From the NCBI RefSeq assembly GCF_029784155.1, contig NC_073691.1:53054490-53118489 (forward strand): DNA of 64,000 nt, given 5' to 3'. The position numbers were made by a program, and so were the translations under genes. The DNA is from Uranotaenia lowii (taxonomy: Eukaryota; Arthropoda; Insecta; Diptera; Culicidae). Of this stretch, positions 46,247 to 56,400 are shown one piece after another. The stretch's first letter is position 1; each line of letters opens with the position of its first letter. The notes under the pieces are model-generated. The model was given only the letters and a program-made list of their open reading frames with translations. It was not told the DNA's origin and searched no databases.

Positions 46247-48683
46247 TTTACGAAATCCAGTTGCTTTCTCACAAAAAAATATATCAGTGCTTTGTCAACA
46301 AACTTTTATACACGTTGAAACCAGTATCATCCAATTTGGGTTAAACGTCAACTTATTATCGTAACATCTAGGAGTCCGTTTTATAAAATGAACACTCCTT
46401 ATACGGCCAATCCCCCGTACGATGGCTCGCGACAGAAAAATATTGCATTGAATCCATTTATTGTGAATAATTGTGTGTCCCCTGATTTTACCCATGTTTC
46501 ACCCACCACAATTATGTCGATAATTTTTGAGTACCTATCTAGGAGGTTTTTGAGTGTGTCGAACTCCTCAATATTGTTTGAGTAATTTCAAACCCTTATC
46601 ATACACTACATTATATTTATTTTTCAGAAAATCATCAAAACACTCATATAAAAAGTTATAGTTATTCACATTTGTAGACATTGTTAAAAAAGAACAATTT
46701 TGCTACAGAAACTTTTGTTTTTATTGGCGCTTGTTGGGAGGTTCTACGACAGACGATGATTGCAGAAAAATATCCAAGTTGGAGATCTCGAGAGCGCGCT
46801 TAGATTTTGGTGGTTCAAGCTAAGCTAAGTCCTCCTTAGCACGAACAATCTCGATCTTTGAATCGGAACGCCGCTTGGAAAGAATTATTTCATCTCTACC
46901 GGGCCAAACATACTGCAGACCAAGTTGTTCCTGGGCTCCCCTTACTTTCCGCATCACGTCCAGTCCTGTTGTGGTCAATTCGTCGCGTGTTACTACTCTA
47001 CCAATGGATTTTGTATACGGATTTCCAAGTTCAGCAGCATTCAATGGGCCTCGCAGTTTCTTTTTCATAAAAAGCTGTTCCTTTGCAATTTCTACTCTGA
47101 AGACTACCTTTATGGGCGGATGTTTACCATCAGGCTTTGCTGAACGCAATCGCTTGGCTTCCACAATCGCATCTTTCGCAAGGTCACAACCTAATACTGT
47201 CGCTATGCTTGCGACGACGCACAGTGGGGCAGACCTGACTAATCGATGGTCAAAACCTCCTAGCTTTTTCAAACTAAATCCTATTGGTTTGAAGTCCTCT
47301 GAAAAGTTGTTCCTCTGATCGAAATTTTTAAATTGATGTATTTTTTTCATCTAGATGTAGTGAAATTTAATCTAGAACAAGAATGGGGGCCCCCATACAA
47401 ATGTTATTTGAATATCTACAAAACTCTTGAATTAATAATGCAAATGGATCCAAATTGTACGCTAGTTCGAGACCAATCTCTTTTCTGGAAGAAGGAGATT
47501 TCATAGAAATGGTACAAAATTTTTACAGTTCTAAAAACTAACCAAGCAACCACAAAAGATCTTACAACTAGTAGGTACTTCACAAGGAACAAATCAAGCA
47601 AATTTAACCAAATTTGACCTCTGAGGCATTCGGGGTACGAAAAATCGTTTATAATGTTGGCTAAAAACTCATTCCAACTATGAATCGAATGCTTCCGCAC
47701 AAATTAAATATGAAAACTATGAACGGAATTTTTTTCTAAGTGTCATGTCAGTTAAAAAAAATTAAATGAGCTGGAATTCAAATTCGATTAAGTTCAAATT
47801 TTTCTTGCGAAAATCAATATCAAAAGCAATCCCTAAAGTTAAAAAATTGTCCAAAAACCAATTTCACTAAAACGTGAATAACTTTTGAATTGGCAGAAAG
47901 TTGCAACAAGTTTTTGTTTGTTTGTTTGTTGGATTGCTGAGACTTCCATTTAAATGTTTGAGTAGGAATGAGAGTGGGGTAACGTAGGGTAACTTGTTTT
48001 CCAGATGTCCGAATATGATGAAAATTCGTAATTTTTTAACGTTATACATTTAGGCTCGTAGAAAAAATAACGATTTTTTTTCATCTCTTCAACCTCAAAT
48101 AAATAAATTCATATTATTCTGAACACATCCATGCATTTTTTTTTTATTTTTTCAATTTTAGTGTAGTATGAAAAATATTTTTTTGTTTTTGCGATAAAAT
48201 GCAACATCATCAAACCCCAAATACACCTACGTAGGAACCCAGACAACCATTTGGTGGGTATTTCGAATTTGCAACGCAAATATACATGCAAATATACCTG
48301 TAAACATATCGTATATAATTTAGCAAAACCAGTATATACGTATTATTTTGGAGGCCATATAGGTACATTAGCAAACGTATTCTTGATTTGGATTGTATTA
48401 AATTACGATTTGCACGACTTGTCATGCGCATCATTTACGACTACCCTGATTCTTTTTGGAATATACTATGACAATTTACATCATCATATAGATGATTGAG
48501 GTTGTAATATACGACATTTTTCGTAACAAAATGGAAAGTTTGACGACTTATTTGGTCGTCTTTTGCGACTTGAGTGCAGGGCTTTCATTTTATGTCAGTT
48601 GAATAAAAAAAAGATTATTATTATTTTTGTATTTTAAACCAATCAGTTTATTCATCCATAAAAATAATAAAAATAAGATTACT

Positions 48684-48827
48684 TCAAAGAAATGCGTTTT
48701 TTGCTGTCAAATTCAAGTTTATATCGTACAAATTTATTATTTGCCTGATTGCTGATTTTATTGTTAGTACCTGGACTTGATCCTCTGACCATACGATCTG
48801 CAGCTCATGATGGTTCCTCGACGCTAT
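48684..48827 (-). CDS. Terminal exon of element B gene
   Basis: Minus strand. The acceptor TTATATATTCCAG is followed by an open frame of 47 codons: IASRNHHELQIVWSEDQ, then VQVLTIKSAIRQIINLYDIN, then LNLTAKNAFL and TGA. AATAAA lies about 32 bp beyond the stop (48647-48652), the usual place. The product is not recognised; WSEDQVQVL resembles a Myb/SANT-type phrase but this is not sufficient to assign it. Confidence 0.45.
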   Translation of the reverse strand: MASRNHHELQIVWSEDQVQVLTIKSAIRQIINLYDINLNLTAKNAFL

Positions 48828-49015
48828 CTGGAATATATAAATTCAAGGGGATTTGCTGCAAAGGCATTAAACCAAAAGCAAATCGTATATTTCTACATAT
48901 AACTTAAATCTTTTAAATCGTTGAACACGTCATCGATGATCTAAAAATAGACCAACATTTTGAAGCCTCCTTTAATTCGATTCCAATCATCGATGTCCCA
49001 TTATCATAAACGATT

Positions 49016-49078
49016 TTATTGAACTTTTTTGTATTCTTCTACGATTGCCAGCAAATACGTTTTACGAAAATCAGACAT
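49016..49078 (-). CDS. Short 5' coding segment of element B
   Basis: ATG at 49078 opens 20 codons, MSDFRKTYLLAIVEEY then KKVQ, ending in TAA. The residues have the look of the start of a regulatory or DNA-binding protein (an LLAIVEEYK stretch similar to Myb/SANT-like leaders), which is only an impression. The frame may splice onward before the TAA. It precedes the terminal exon at 48684-48827 on the same strand. Confidence 0.4.
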   Translation of the reverse strand: MSDFRKTYLLAIVEEYKKVQ

Positions 49079-49733
49079 GCGAATTAATTTGCAAAGGTAT
49101 ACGATTGTAAACTCATTATTACGAATCAATGCAGTTATATACGTTTTTTATTTCGAATTATTTTATGCATAGCACGACAAAATCTCTCAGTCACGGCTGA
49201 TCACCGTATATCGGTCGTTTCACGGATTTTTTGCGAATTGTCGTACACAAAGGTCGAGTTCATATGTACATAAATACGAGTCTCTCTTCTTGTCGTAATA
49301 AAATCATGCAATGCTTTTAAATACGATAAAGAATATGCATGGACCGCACATTGTAGGTGCAGATATACGAGAATGAGTATAAATAACATTCTATACGATG
49401 TAACCTGTAAAAGGAAATACGACTTCTGGTTGTCTGGGAAATTGTATGAAACCATGAAATTTAAGATTAGTTCGACAGATTTGTGATCGGTGTAATGTTA
49501 AGTTTCGAAAAGCATGAATTTAAGCTGATTTTTCGGAATTCACAAAAAGGGGTTTGGCCAAGCTTTCATAGGTCCTGCCCCACTGTGCGACGTTTCCTGT
49601 GGCCTCATTTTCTAAGATTGGAACGCCTAGAATCATGGCATTTTTTCTAAGAGCCTGCCTATTTTTTTTCCAAGGATTTTTACTCTTTTGAGTAATTCAT
49701 CCTTTTCCTACGTTTCAACTGTACGATGTTTTC

Positions 49734-49812
49734 ATTTTTTTTTTAATATTTTTTTTTTGTATTTTTATTTTTTTTGTATTTTTTTTTTGTATATTTTTTT
49801 TTTTAATGTAAT
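49734..49812 (-). repeat. A-rich 3' tail of a non-LTR element
   Basis: On the plus strand it is T-rich with repeated TTTTTTTTTTGTAT; on the minus strand this is a (TACAAAAAAAAAA)n tail following the stop of the RNase H frame. Apparent open frames on the plus strand here are poly-phenylalanine artefacts. Confidence 0.8.
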
Positions 49813-50891
49813 TCAAATATGTTCTGTGAGTTTGGTTTCCTTGAGGAACTTAAATAATTTCTCCTCTTCCAAGGGGCAATTTGAAAGGGCCTGACGAAGG
49901 CTGTCTGCAATCTCACAATTTGTTCGAGCAAGGTGATATTGTGGGCAGAATAAAATTATGTGTTTGATAGTTAGGGGGGTATTGCAAGATACACATATGG
50001 GTGGGTCTTCGCTGTCCATTAGGTGACCATGAGTAAGCCTGGTATGGCCAATACGCAGGCGTGTAAGTATTCGTCTTTCGTGGAATGTTGGACGATCCTT
50101 CCAGGCTTCGGTGGTGTTTTTAATTTCTTTCAGCTTATTGTTCGGTAAATTATTCCACTCATGGAACCATGCCAACATGATTTGCTTTTTTAGCCATTTT
50201 GTGACGTCGGGGGATGGTACTGCTTGGTTTGGGGGATTGCGTAGTCCGCCAGCCGCAGCAAGGCGATCGGCCCTTTCGTTGCCAGGGATTCCTGAGTGCC
50301 CAGGGATCCAGCAAAAAGTGGTGTTTTTTCTGAGGGATGCTGAAGAGAGTTCAGAGACCCAAGGGTGCTTGGCATTTCCGGCAGCGACCGCTTTTAGGAC
50401 GCTGGCGGAATCAGAGAAAATGACCGAAGGAGTCGAGGGACAGTGGTCACGAGTTGCTACCAAGAGGGCGAAAGCCTCTGAGCTAAAAACTGAACAGATA
50501 GTGGGAAGGGGTAGTGATATGTTGTGGTGATTACTAAATATCCCGCAGCCAACCTGTCCGCCGAGAGTTCTAGAACCGTCAGTATAGAATTTAGGCATGT
50601 CCTTGTATTTCCTATTGACGAGGTGATGGAATAGTGATAGGACCTTGGATGGATTATCTCCAGCTCTTAATTTGGAAAGCAAGGAAAGATCAATATCGGG
50701 AATTTTTTCGTTCCATTTTCGTATTCTGGGTTCGTTATGAGTGGCAATTTGTGGTAAGGACACGTGGATTTGCTCAAGAAACCTTTCGGTGCGTAGAACT
50801 AAAGGTACATCATGGGATCGATCGTAGGATAACCACCGTACTGTTTTTGTGGCAATGTTTTTGAATAGCACGTACCTGAATTTTGGTTATA
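49813..50891 (-). pseudogene. Non-LTR retrotransposon C-terminal fragment with RNase H domain
   Basis: Open for about 350 codons. A complete RNase H set is present: FYTDGS (about residues 95-100), SSEAFAL (about 130), FSDSAS (about 153) and HSGIPGNERADRLA (about 192-205), giving the D, E, D, D catalytic set. A later CX2C...H...C cluster (ICVSCNTPLTIKHIILFC) is a zinc-knuckle-like motif usual downstream of RNase H in the I and related groups. It is truncated upstream, in the RT connection region (stop at about 50892), so it is a dead-on-arrival copy. It could be transcribed only from outside. Confidence 0.85.
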
Positions 50892-50894
50892 TTG

Positions 50895-51536
50895 GTTCAT
50901 ACGACCTTATCAAAACTAACTCTAGATTTATCCAAGCTACATTCCGATTCAACAGTGGTGAACTGTAGAAGTGAACTATTGCGGTTACTGGGAAAATTTC
51001 TAATCGCGCGACGGTAGGCTTCCGTGCGGTAGGCTAGCCGGAGCAGTAAACACAGTTAAAAAATTCACTCTTACTCACTAATTTCATTGAAAAGTTAAGA
51101 AGTAAATTCTTGAATCAATCTTCAAATCATTATTTTGCAAGAGAGGACAAAACATTCATTGAGATTGAATTAATTACGGGCGTTAAAATTCCAGACAAAA
51201 CAGAAAACAATCTACATTATTGAAAACACATTTTTCCATAGCCTGAGAATTAACGAATTTGGCATGACGACGATTTTTGATGCGATAAATGCGTCTTTGA
51301 TACTTTATATGCTGGTCGAATTCAATTATGTTGTCGTTAAAATGTAACAAATCGTATATGAGAAGTTAAAAAAGGAGTTGTGTGCAGTGAATAATCTATT
51401 ATAGGAAATAATACCATTCGCATCGCAAAAAATTGGACTGCGCACTCATAACTGCGAAATTTGTGCGATCTGCCAAATCAGTATAAAATCTGACGGTTTT
51501 CTACACGCTAACCGCTTTTAAGTTAAACTTTATACG
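50895..51536. other. Non-coding region
   Basis: No gene, splice pair or repeat end could be supported. GC-richer patches occur around 50960-51050. Confidence 0.4.
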
Positions 51537-51828
51537 GATAACTCCGACTGCAAAACATGTATGTATGTACACAGTAAATTTTTGCCTCGATTTCCAGCAA
51601 AAAAAATTGCTGGAAACGTTCAGCAATCCAAATTTTTGCTGGAAACCAGCAATCGGTTTTCTAATTGCTGGATTTTTCAGCATTCGGTTGTGTTCTAGTT
51701 ATTTTTGCTGAAAAACCAGCAATCGGATTTCAAATTGCTGGACTTTCCAGCAATTGATCTAGTTTGCTGGAAAATCAGCAATCCAGTTGTCAAATTGGAA
51801 TCTGTTTGTTTTCGTACGCTGAAGCAAG

Positions 51829-51895
51829 GTGAGACTCTATTTTACAGAATTTGGTTAGATTAATATAATTATTTTTATTTTCCTCTATATTCTAG
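51829..51895 (+). other. Intron 1 of element C
   Basis: 67 bp, beginning GTGAGACT after AAG and ending TATATTCTAG before CAACC. Donor, pyrimidine stretch and size are all typical of insect introns. Confidence 0.6.
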
Positions 51896-51916
51896 CAACC
51901 AAACATCAAGTCAGGG
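51896..51916 (+). CDS. 21-bp micro-exon of element C
   Basis: CAACCAAACATCAAGTCAGGG between intron 1 and intron 2 would contribute seven codons. Spliced in, the frame across exons 1-3 is open, reading TLKQATKHQVRGGGRS and then LWHKTATPEPVLEYI before TAA. Its smallness makes it uncertain without transcript data. Confidence 0.45.
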
Positions 51917-51977
51917 GTGAGTTTATATTGGATAGGTAGATATTCCATGAAAGATACTTATCAAATCTTTTTTTCAG
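51917..51977 (+). other. Intron 2 of element C
   Basis: 61 bp, beginning GTGAGTTTATA and ending in a strong pyrimidine tract and acceptor, TCTTTTTTTCAG. Confidence 0.6.
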
Positions 51978-52073
51978 GTGGCGGACGATCAACGCTTTGG
52001 CATAAAACTGCCACTCCTGAACCGGTGTTGGAATACATATAAAAAAAAAATCATGTTCTTGAAAGTAAATAAA
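51978..52073 (+). CDS. Terminal exon of element C with polyadenylation signal
   Basis: Follows intron 2 and ends at AATAAA. In the frame carried from exon 2 the codons end LEYI then TAA (about 52040). It is the best supported exon of the element because the acceptor, stop and AATAAA all fit in about 100 bp. Confidence 0.5.
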
Positions 52074-52869
52074 TCCCTTATAAAAAAATTGGAAAAAATG
52101 ATTTTATTGCTTATTATATGCACAAACCAGTATTAAATATTTAATTTTGAACTGAAATTTAAATTTGGTACTAAATATAGCCCGGTTGTTTTGAAATAAA
52201 TGCTGGTTTCCAGCAATCTGGATTGCTGATTTTCCAGCAATCTGGATTGCTGATTTTCCAGCAATTTGAATTGCTGGAAACCAGCATTAACGTTTGCTGT
52301 TTTTTCCAGCAATTTAAATTGCTGGAAATTTTGCTGGAAAGTCAGCGGGACAAAAACCAGCAAAATTTTGCTGGTTTCCAGCAAAAAAAAATTTGCTGTG
52401 TATGTTGGTAATCCACCATGGGTGAACGGATTCACCGCAGTTTCTGCCAAAGTATGGGTTCACATACATTCCTTAGATTATTAGGTTCGACAAATCTCCA
52501 ATGCAGCGCACCACCATACCCGGACCCCATGGCTTCGTATGAACTGTTATGTGGTGAATGTATTGCGTGTGTTGATGTAGGTGTATTTTGGAAGAACGAA
52601 TCAATCAGGTGGGCTAGTTTACTTACAGGTATTCCGGCATCCGTGTATATACCTGGCCCGCTGGCAACTGATTGAACATTCCAATTATATAGTCAGTTAT
52701 ATAATGAGACACATCTTACCTGTCGGCCCGCTTATGGGATTCGAACCCAAAAGTTTTTCTTGCCGATATCGGGAATCGAACTCAGTACGGCTGGCGTACC
52801 AATACCAGACTCGCGCCAGCCTATCCACTAGACCACATCGGCGCTCTGATAACTCCGACTGCAAAACAT

Positions 52870-53245
52870 AGCACGAAATCCAACATTCAGTGAATGATCG
52901 CTACCGTGTCGTCGAACTCTAAACTTATTTAAACAACTACAGGTTTTCATTTTTTTTGTAAATTTGTCCGCTGATTGACCGCATCGCAAACAGGTTTTTT
53001 TTATTATTCATTTCCCGTGATTTTGACCTGATTGACCAAGCTCAAGGCAAACACAATTTTTTGTTTAATAAACAATAGATAATCCGATAATAATAATTGG
53101 TATACATGTTTGTTTGGCAACTTTTTATTAAATCATCTTTCAATGTTTTCCGCTTGTTCATCCGATTTAATTTCAGTCGATAAATAATCCTTATGTAGAA
53201 CAATGCTTATTTTTTTTTTCTTGAATACTGTAATTTTTTTTACAG
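52870..53245. other. Candidate intron upstream of the terminal exon
   Basis: No repeat or coding signal is seen. The sequence ends in GTAATTTTTTTTACAG, the acceptor of the exon that follows, so at least its 3' part is probably intron. Confidence 0.4.
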
Positions 53246-53416
53246 TGGTACCCTACGGGAGCCCAAATCAGCTATCGCAGAAATAGAAAAAAAGAGTGGA
53301 TCAGCAATATTTCACTGCCGATCGCGGTTGAAATGTTGCGCGACAACTTAATGCAACAGCTTGACGCGACGCTACGAGAACTGTGTATCAACAATAGCAG
53401 TGAGCAAAGTGAATAA
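53246..53416 (+). CDS. Terminal coding exon of an unknown host gene
   Basis: A textbook acceptor (AATTTTTTTTACAG) precedes an open frame of 56 codons and a TAA. It reads WYPTGAQISYRRNRKKEWIS, then NISLPIAVEMLRDNLMQQLD, then ATLRELCINNSSEQSE. RRNRKK is a basic cluster like a peptide-processing or nuclear-targeting site, followed by an amphipathic helix. Codon use is mixed, unlike surrounding AT-rich DNA. The product is not recognised. The preceding exon lies left of this point and was not identified. An AATAAA at about 54484 would give a 3' untranslated region of about 1.1 kb. Confidence 0.6.
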   Translation, partial: WYPTGAQISYRRNRKKEWISNISLPIAVEMLRDNLMQQLDATLRELCINNSSEQSE

Positions 53417-56400
53417 GAGGAAAACAAAATTTGTAAAAAAATGAACGTTTTCACCTGAATCCTTTGTGTTTTTATATCGTTGTAATACTTCGAGTAAGTA
53501 CCAATCACTTCTTCATTCACTTCTAATCTTTGTCACCACCAGCTGTACTATTTGGTTCCACATCTTTTTCAGTTTTACTGTGGGAATTACTCCTGAAATT
53601 ATGACACGAACGGTGAGCAAAATAATAGGCAGCTGTTTCGTTTTCGAATTTACTCCTTTAATGAGTGAAATTGATAATACTAGCTTACTAAAAATTTTCA
53701 TGGGGATGGGTTTTTTCTATGTGTTAATATCGCCAAACGCTCGTATTGTACTCATTCTTAGGACAAGTAATGAACGAAATTGAAATGCAACAATATAATT
53801 ACGAAACGGCTTATAAATTAAACATCCTTTTCAATTGTATCGGTTTAAAAAATTAAAATCCATTTTTTTTCAATTTTCAAGGTATGTATAAAATAATACA
53901 TTAGCATGAAATTATCTAGATACACAATCCTTTCCGAGTTAGCTTTGAGTCGGTCTGAGTTTAAATTTCAATCAAAATTATACATTTCAATTATTTTCAA
54001 GCTATATGACGATGTTTCTCATAAATGGCGAATGCAGTTGACCTATCACAAAAAAGGTTATTTTAGGAACATTTTGTTACTTCATGTCCATAGAAGGTAG
54101 CGTTCAGCACTAATTCTCTAATCATTAATAGGTCCTCTAAGTTTGTTTTTAAGCGGAGTGGTAAAAAAGTACTTTTTGCGCTGCGTAATTTATGGATTCC
54201 GCTTCTTAGTGTTATTAAAGAGAAACTTTATTTCAAGCTTATTTGAATATATTGGATAATTTAACTAACAAAAATTTATTTCCCATACAAATTTCCAAAC
54301 AAAATTAAAATTCGTTACGCTTATTCAGAAATCATTTCAAATCATATTAATTTTATACCGATGCTTGGTGACCCAAAAAGTATCGATAAAACATATTCAA
54401 GTCAAATGACATTTTTGCAGCAGTCTAATCGGCATACATAAAACAAGTTTTTGTAGTTTTGGATATTCGGATTGTTTCTACGAAATAAAATACACTACAA
54501 TTTTTGAATTAATTTTAGTGAGTGTATTTCTCGACCACTTTCAGCACTTTCGCTTCACGCGTACCATTTTGTATCTCGCCAGGAAGAAGTTGTCGATTTG
54601 GGGTTACATTCTAAATTGCACAAACCCTTTTCTACTACTTTTCATCAATCATCCATCCATGCGGCGATCCTCCGACGAAGACCGACAACTAGTTTTTTTT
54701 ACTGTTTTCCTATTTTCATTTTTTCGCCTCAACTTTTTCCACAACATTCAATCCACTCAATACTTGTAATTTTTTACCTTCTGTTTTATTACTGTTTACT
54801 GTTTCTATTCGAGAGAAGATAGCCGACTGAATTCTTCCTCCCCGGTATCGATAGATAAATTGTGTCGTTAATGTTTTTTTTTGTTTGTATTTTTGTTACA
54901 GTTGTGTTTGTTTTTATTTGTTTTGTTTTTTTTTTTCAAGACGAACGTTTAACTACACCTGTTTCACTTTAGTAATAAGTTGAAGTAATTCTCATTTTTT
55001 TATTATCTTCAACGTGCATCCATTTCGAATGAATAGAGTCTCGTAGCTTTTAAAACTTCTTGAATAAACGACAGCAAGTTTAGTTTTATTTATTTTATTC
55101 TATCTTATAGATTGTGTTCTTCTCTCTGTGTCAGTGTGTTTTTTTCTTCTCTGTGAATAAGTGGACATTTTTGATCAAGTTTTGATTTCCTGTTAGTATT
55201 TTGATGTCATGGATTTTGTTTTGGTTGTGGATGCTGTTTTAAATTTGCGCATATCAATAAACGTTTTGGAATAAGTTTATTTGTGGTTTGTTTCTTTCTT
55301 ATTCTTGATTTGGTACACATTATTATCACGAAGTTAAGTAACAATATACAATTGTATTTGCTTTTTTATTTTTCTCTGTTTTTTTCTGACGATTGGTTTT
55401 ACAATAGTTTCTATCGATTTGTGTTTTTTTTTCTCTTCAATAGATTCAATAGTCTAAGACGTACACTTTCACACACGTTTACTTCTGGCTGATTCGTTAT
55501 AAAACTTCAAAAAACGATTACATCTGTAGAAATTCCTAAAATTAGACTAACGGTTTTGTCCGGTTTGCAGTACTGGTATTAAATATGTACTTTTTTTTGT
55601 AATTTTTAATTGTATTTATGTTTCTAGACACAGCGAGAATCCAACGAAAGTGCTAAAATTGTTTTATTCATAGTCAACCAACAATATATTTGTATATTTA
55701 TACATCGTTTTACTATAGGTATATTTTTCTCGAATATATATGTATAGCTATAGTTTTTTATAGGTCGCCTAACTGTGAGATTACGTTTTTTATTTTGTTG
55801 CTAGTTTTAGTAATTATGTCACTTTTCAACATACAAAATCTGATTGAGATAATTTATTACAGGTTTGTCCTCTTCTCTATTGACTATTCATTTTTAAAAT
55901 AAAAAATAAATAGATAATTTCTCAACAATAACAAATATCGATTGGTCGGTTTTATTTTCTTTCATCACTGGATGAAAGATTTCGGGATCCTAAAATAGGT
56001 TTTGTTAAATTTCTCGTTTTTTTTTCTTAAATAGTAGGATTTCCAATCATCTTTCAACAAAATTAACCGATTATATACTCTCTTAAAAAATGGATTATTA
56101 ACAGCGATAAACAATTTTATTTGTTCTAAAACTTGATTTGTTCGATTTGCATCTTCAGTTATTTACAGAATGTACATAAGTTTGACATTTTTACCGATAA
56201 AGGTCGAGGAAAAAAAAGATTCGAACTCCACTTTTTTGTTTTACCTCTTTGAAGGACTTTATGAGGTTGATTTTTCTTCCGTCGTCGATGTCCTTTTTTT
56301 TTCTGGAAGCCTTTTGCAAATGAGTGTTCGTATCTCGAAATAATGGGGCTTCTCAGTGATTTTGTGTGCCGCCTTCTTTCACCTTTCATCTTACTTTTTG

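Larger units (their letters stand above)
48238..49438 (-). mobile_element. TIR element with an internal small gene (element B)
   Basis: Inverted ends CCCAGACAACCA at 48238-48249 and its complement at 49427-49438, with further similarity (GTATTTCG against GTATTTCC) inside. The motif ATACGA or TACGA recurs densely in both flanks (for example near 48330, 48510, 49110, 49300, 49365 and 49395). The minus strand carries two short coding segments and AATAAA at 48647-48652. The exact ends and target duplication are unresolved. It lies inside the Transib-type element. Confidence 0.6.
47220..49587. mobile_element. Transib-type element with CACAGTG ends
   Basis: 2368 bp. The left end CACAGTGGGGCAGACCT and the complement of the right end CACAGTGGGGCAGGACCT are near-identical inverted repeats. 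The 5-bp duplication CGACG lies on both sides (47215-47219 and 49588-49592). CACWRTG ends and CGNCG-type 5-bp duplications are diagnostic of Transib, the superfamily related to RAG1. No Transib transposase is visible, so it is non-autonomous. A second TIR element (48238-49438) occupies half its length. Confidence 0.82.
46820..49733 (-). pseudogene. Non-LTR ORF1 with FP-type C-terminal domain, split by a Transib-like insertion
   Basis: The N-terminal piece (49588-49733) reads LRKNAMILGVPILENEATGN and the C-terminal piece (46820-47219) VASIATVLGCDLAKDAIVEA, then KHPPIKVVFRVEIAKEQLFM. It ends GLQYVWPGRDEIILSKRRSD with SKIEIVRAKEDL. The last part matches the FP C-terminal domain found in the ORF1 proteins of many insect retroelements. 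Excising 47220-49587 with one CGACG copy restores one continuous frame (GNVVASIA). A frameshift near 49700 and the adjoining retroelement tail limit the upstream end. The matching ORF2 was not found. Confidence 0.75.
51570..52400 (+). mobile_element. TIR element with an internal spliced transcription unit (element C)
   Basis: 831 bp flanked by TA (51568-51569 and 52401-52402), ending CACAGTAAATTTTTG and, inverted, CACAGCAAATTTTTT. About twenty TTGCTGG/CCAGCAA motifs in both orientations fill the first 220 bp and the last 200 bp. Between them, on the plus strand, is a three-exon unit with introns of 67 and 61 bp and a polyadenylation signal at 52068-52073. Excluding the introns, one frame runs through all exons for at least 40 codons to a TAA. 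No transposase is recognised. Confidence 0.8.
51559..52847 (-). mobile_element. tRNA-derived SINE, copy 3, with a TIR element in its tail
   Basis: A 22-bp perfect duplication ending CTCCGACTGCAAAACAT flanks the unit (51537-51558 and 52848-52869). On the minus strand it starts AGAGCGCCGATGTGGTCTAG, with an A box (TAGTGGATAGG) and a B box (GAGTTCGATTCCC), then TTGGGTTCGAATCCCATAAG and AGGTAAGATGTGTCTCATT, matching the SINE at 15400. Its 3' tail is CATA repeats at 51559-51569 and 52401-52410, separated by an 831-bp TIR element. The SINE itself is about 456 bp. Confidence 0.85.

Noticed and set aside
46875..47318. A 147-codon plus-strand open frame
   Set aside because: Antisense of the ORF1/FP-type domain on the minus strand.
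48238..49440. A TA target duplication for element B
   Set aside because: TA occurs near both sides, but including it makes the terminal repeats unequal (GGAACCC against CAATTTCCC), so the boundary was left at the inverted CCCAGACAACCA.
49688..49894. A hydrophobic plus-strand frame
   Set aside because: It is the T-rich strand of a retroelement A-rich tail.
50111..50530. A 139-codon plus-strand open frame
   Set aside because: Antisense to the RNase H domain; the minus strand has the full catalytic motif set.
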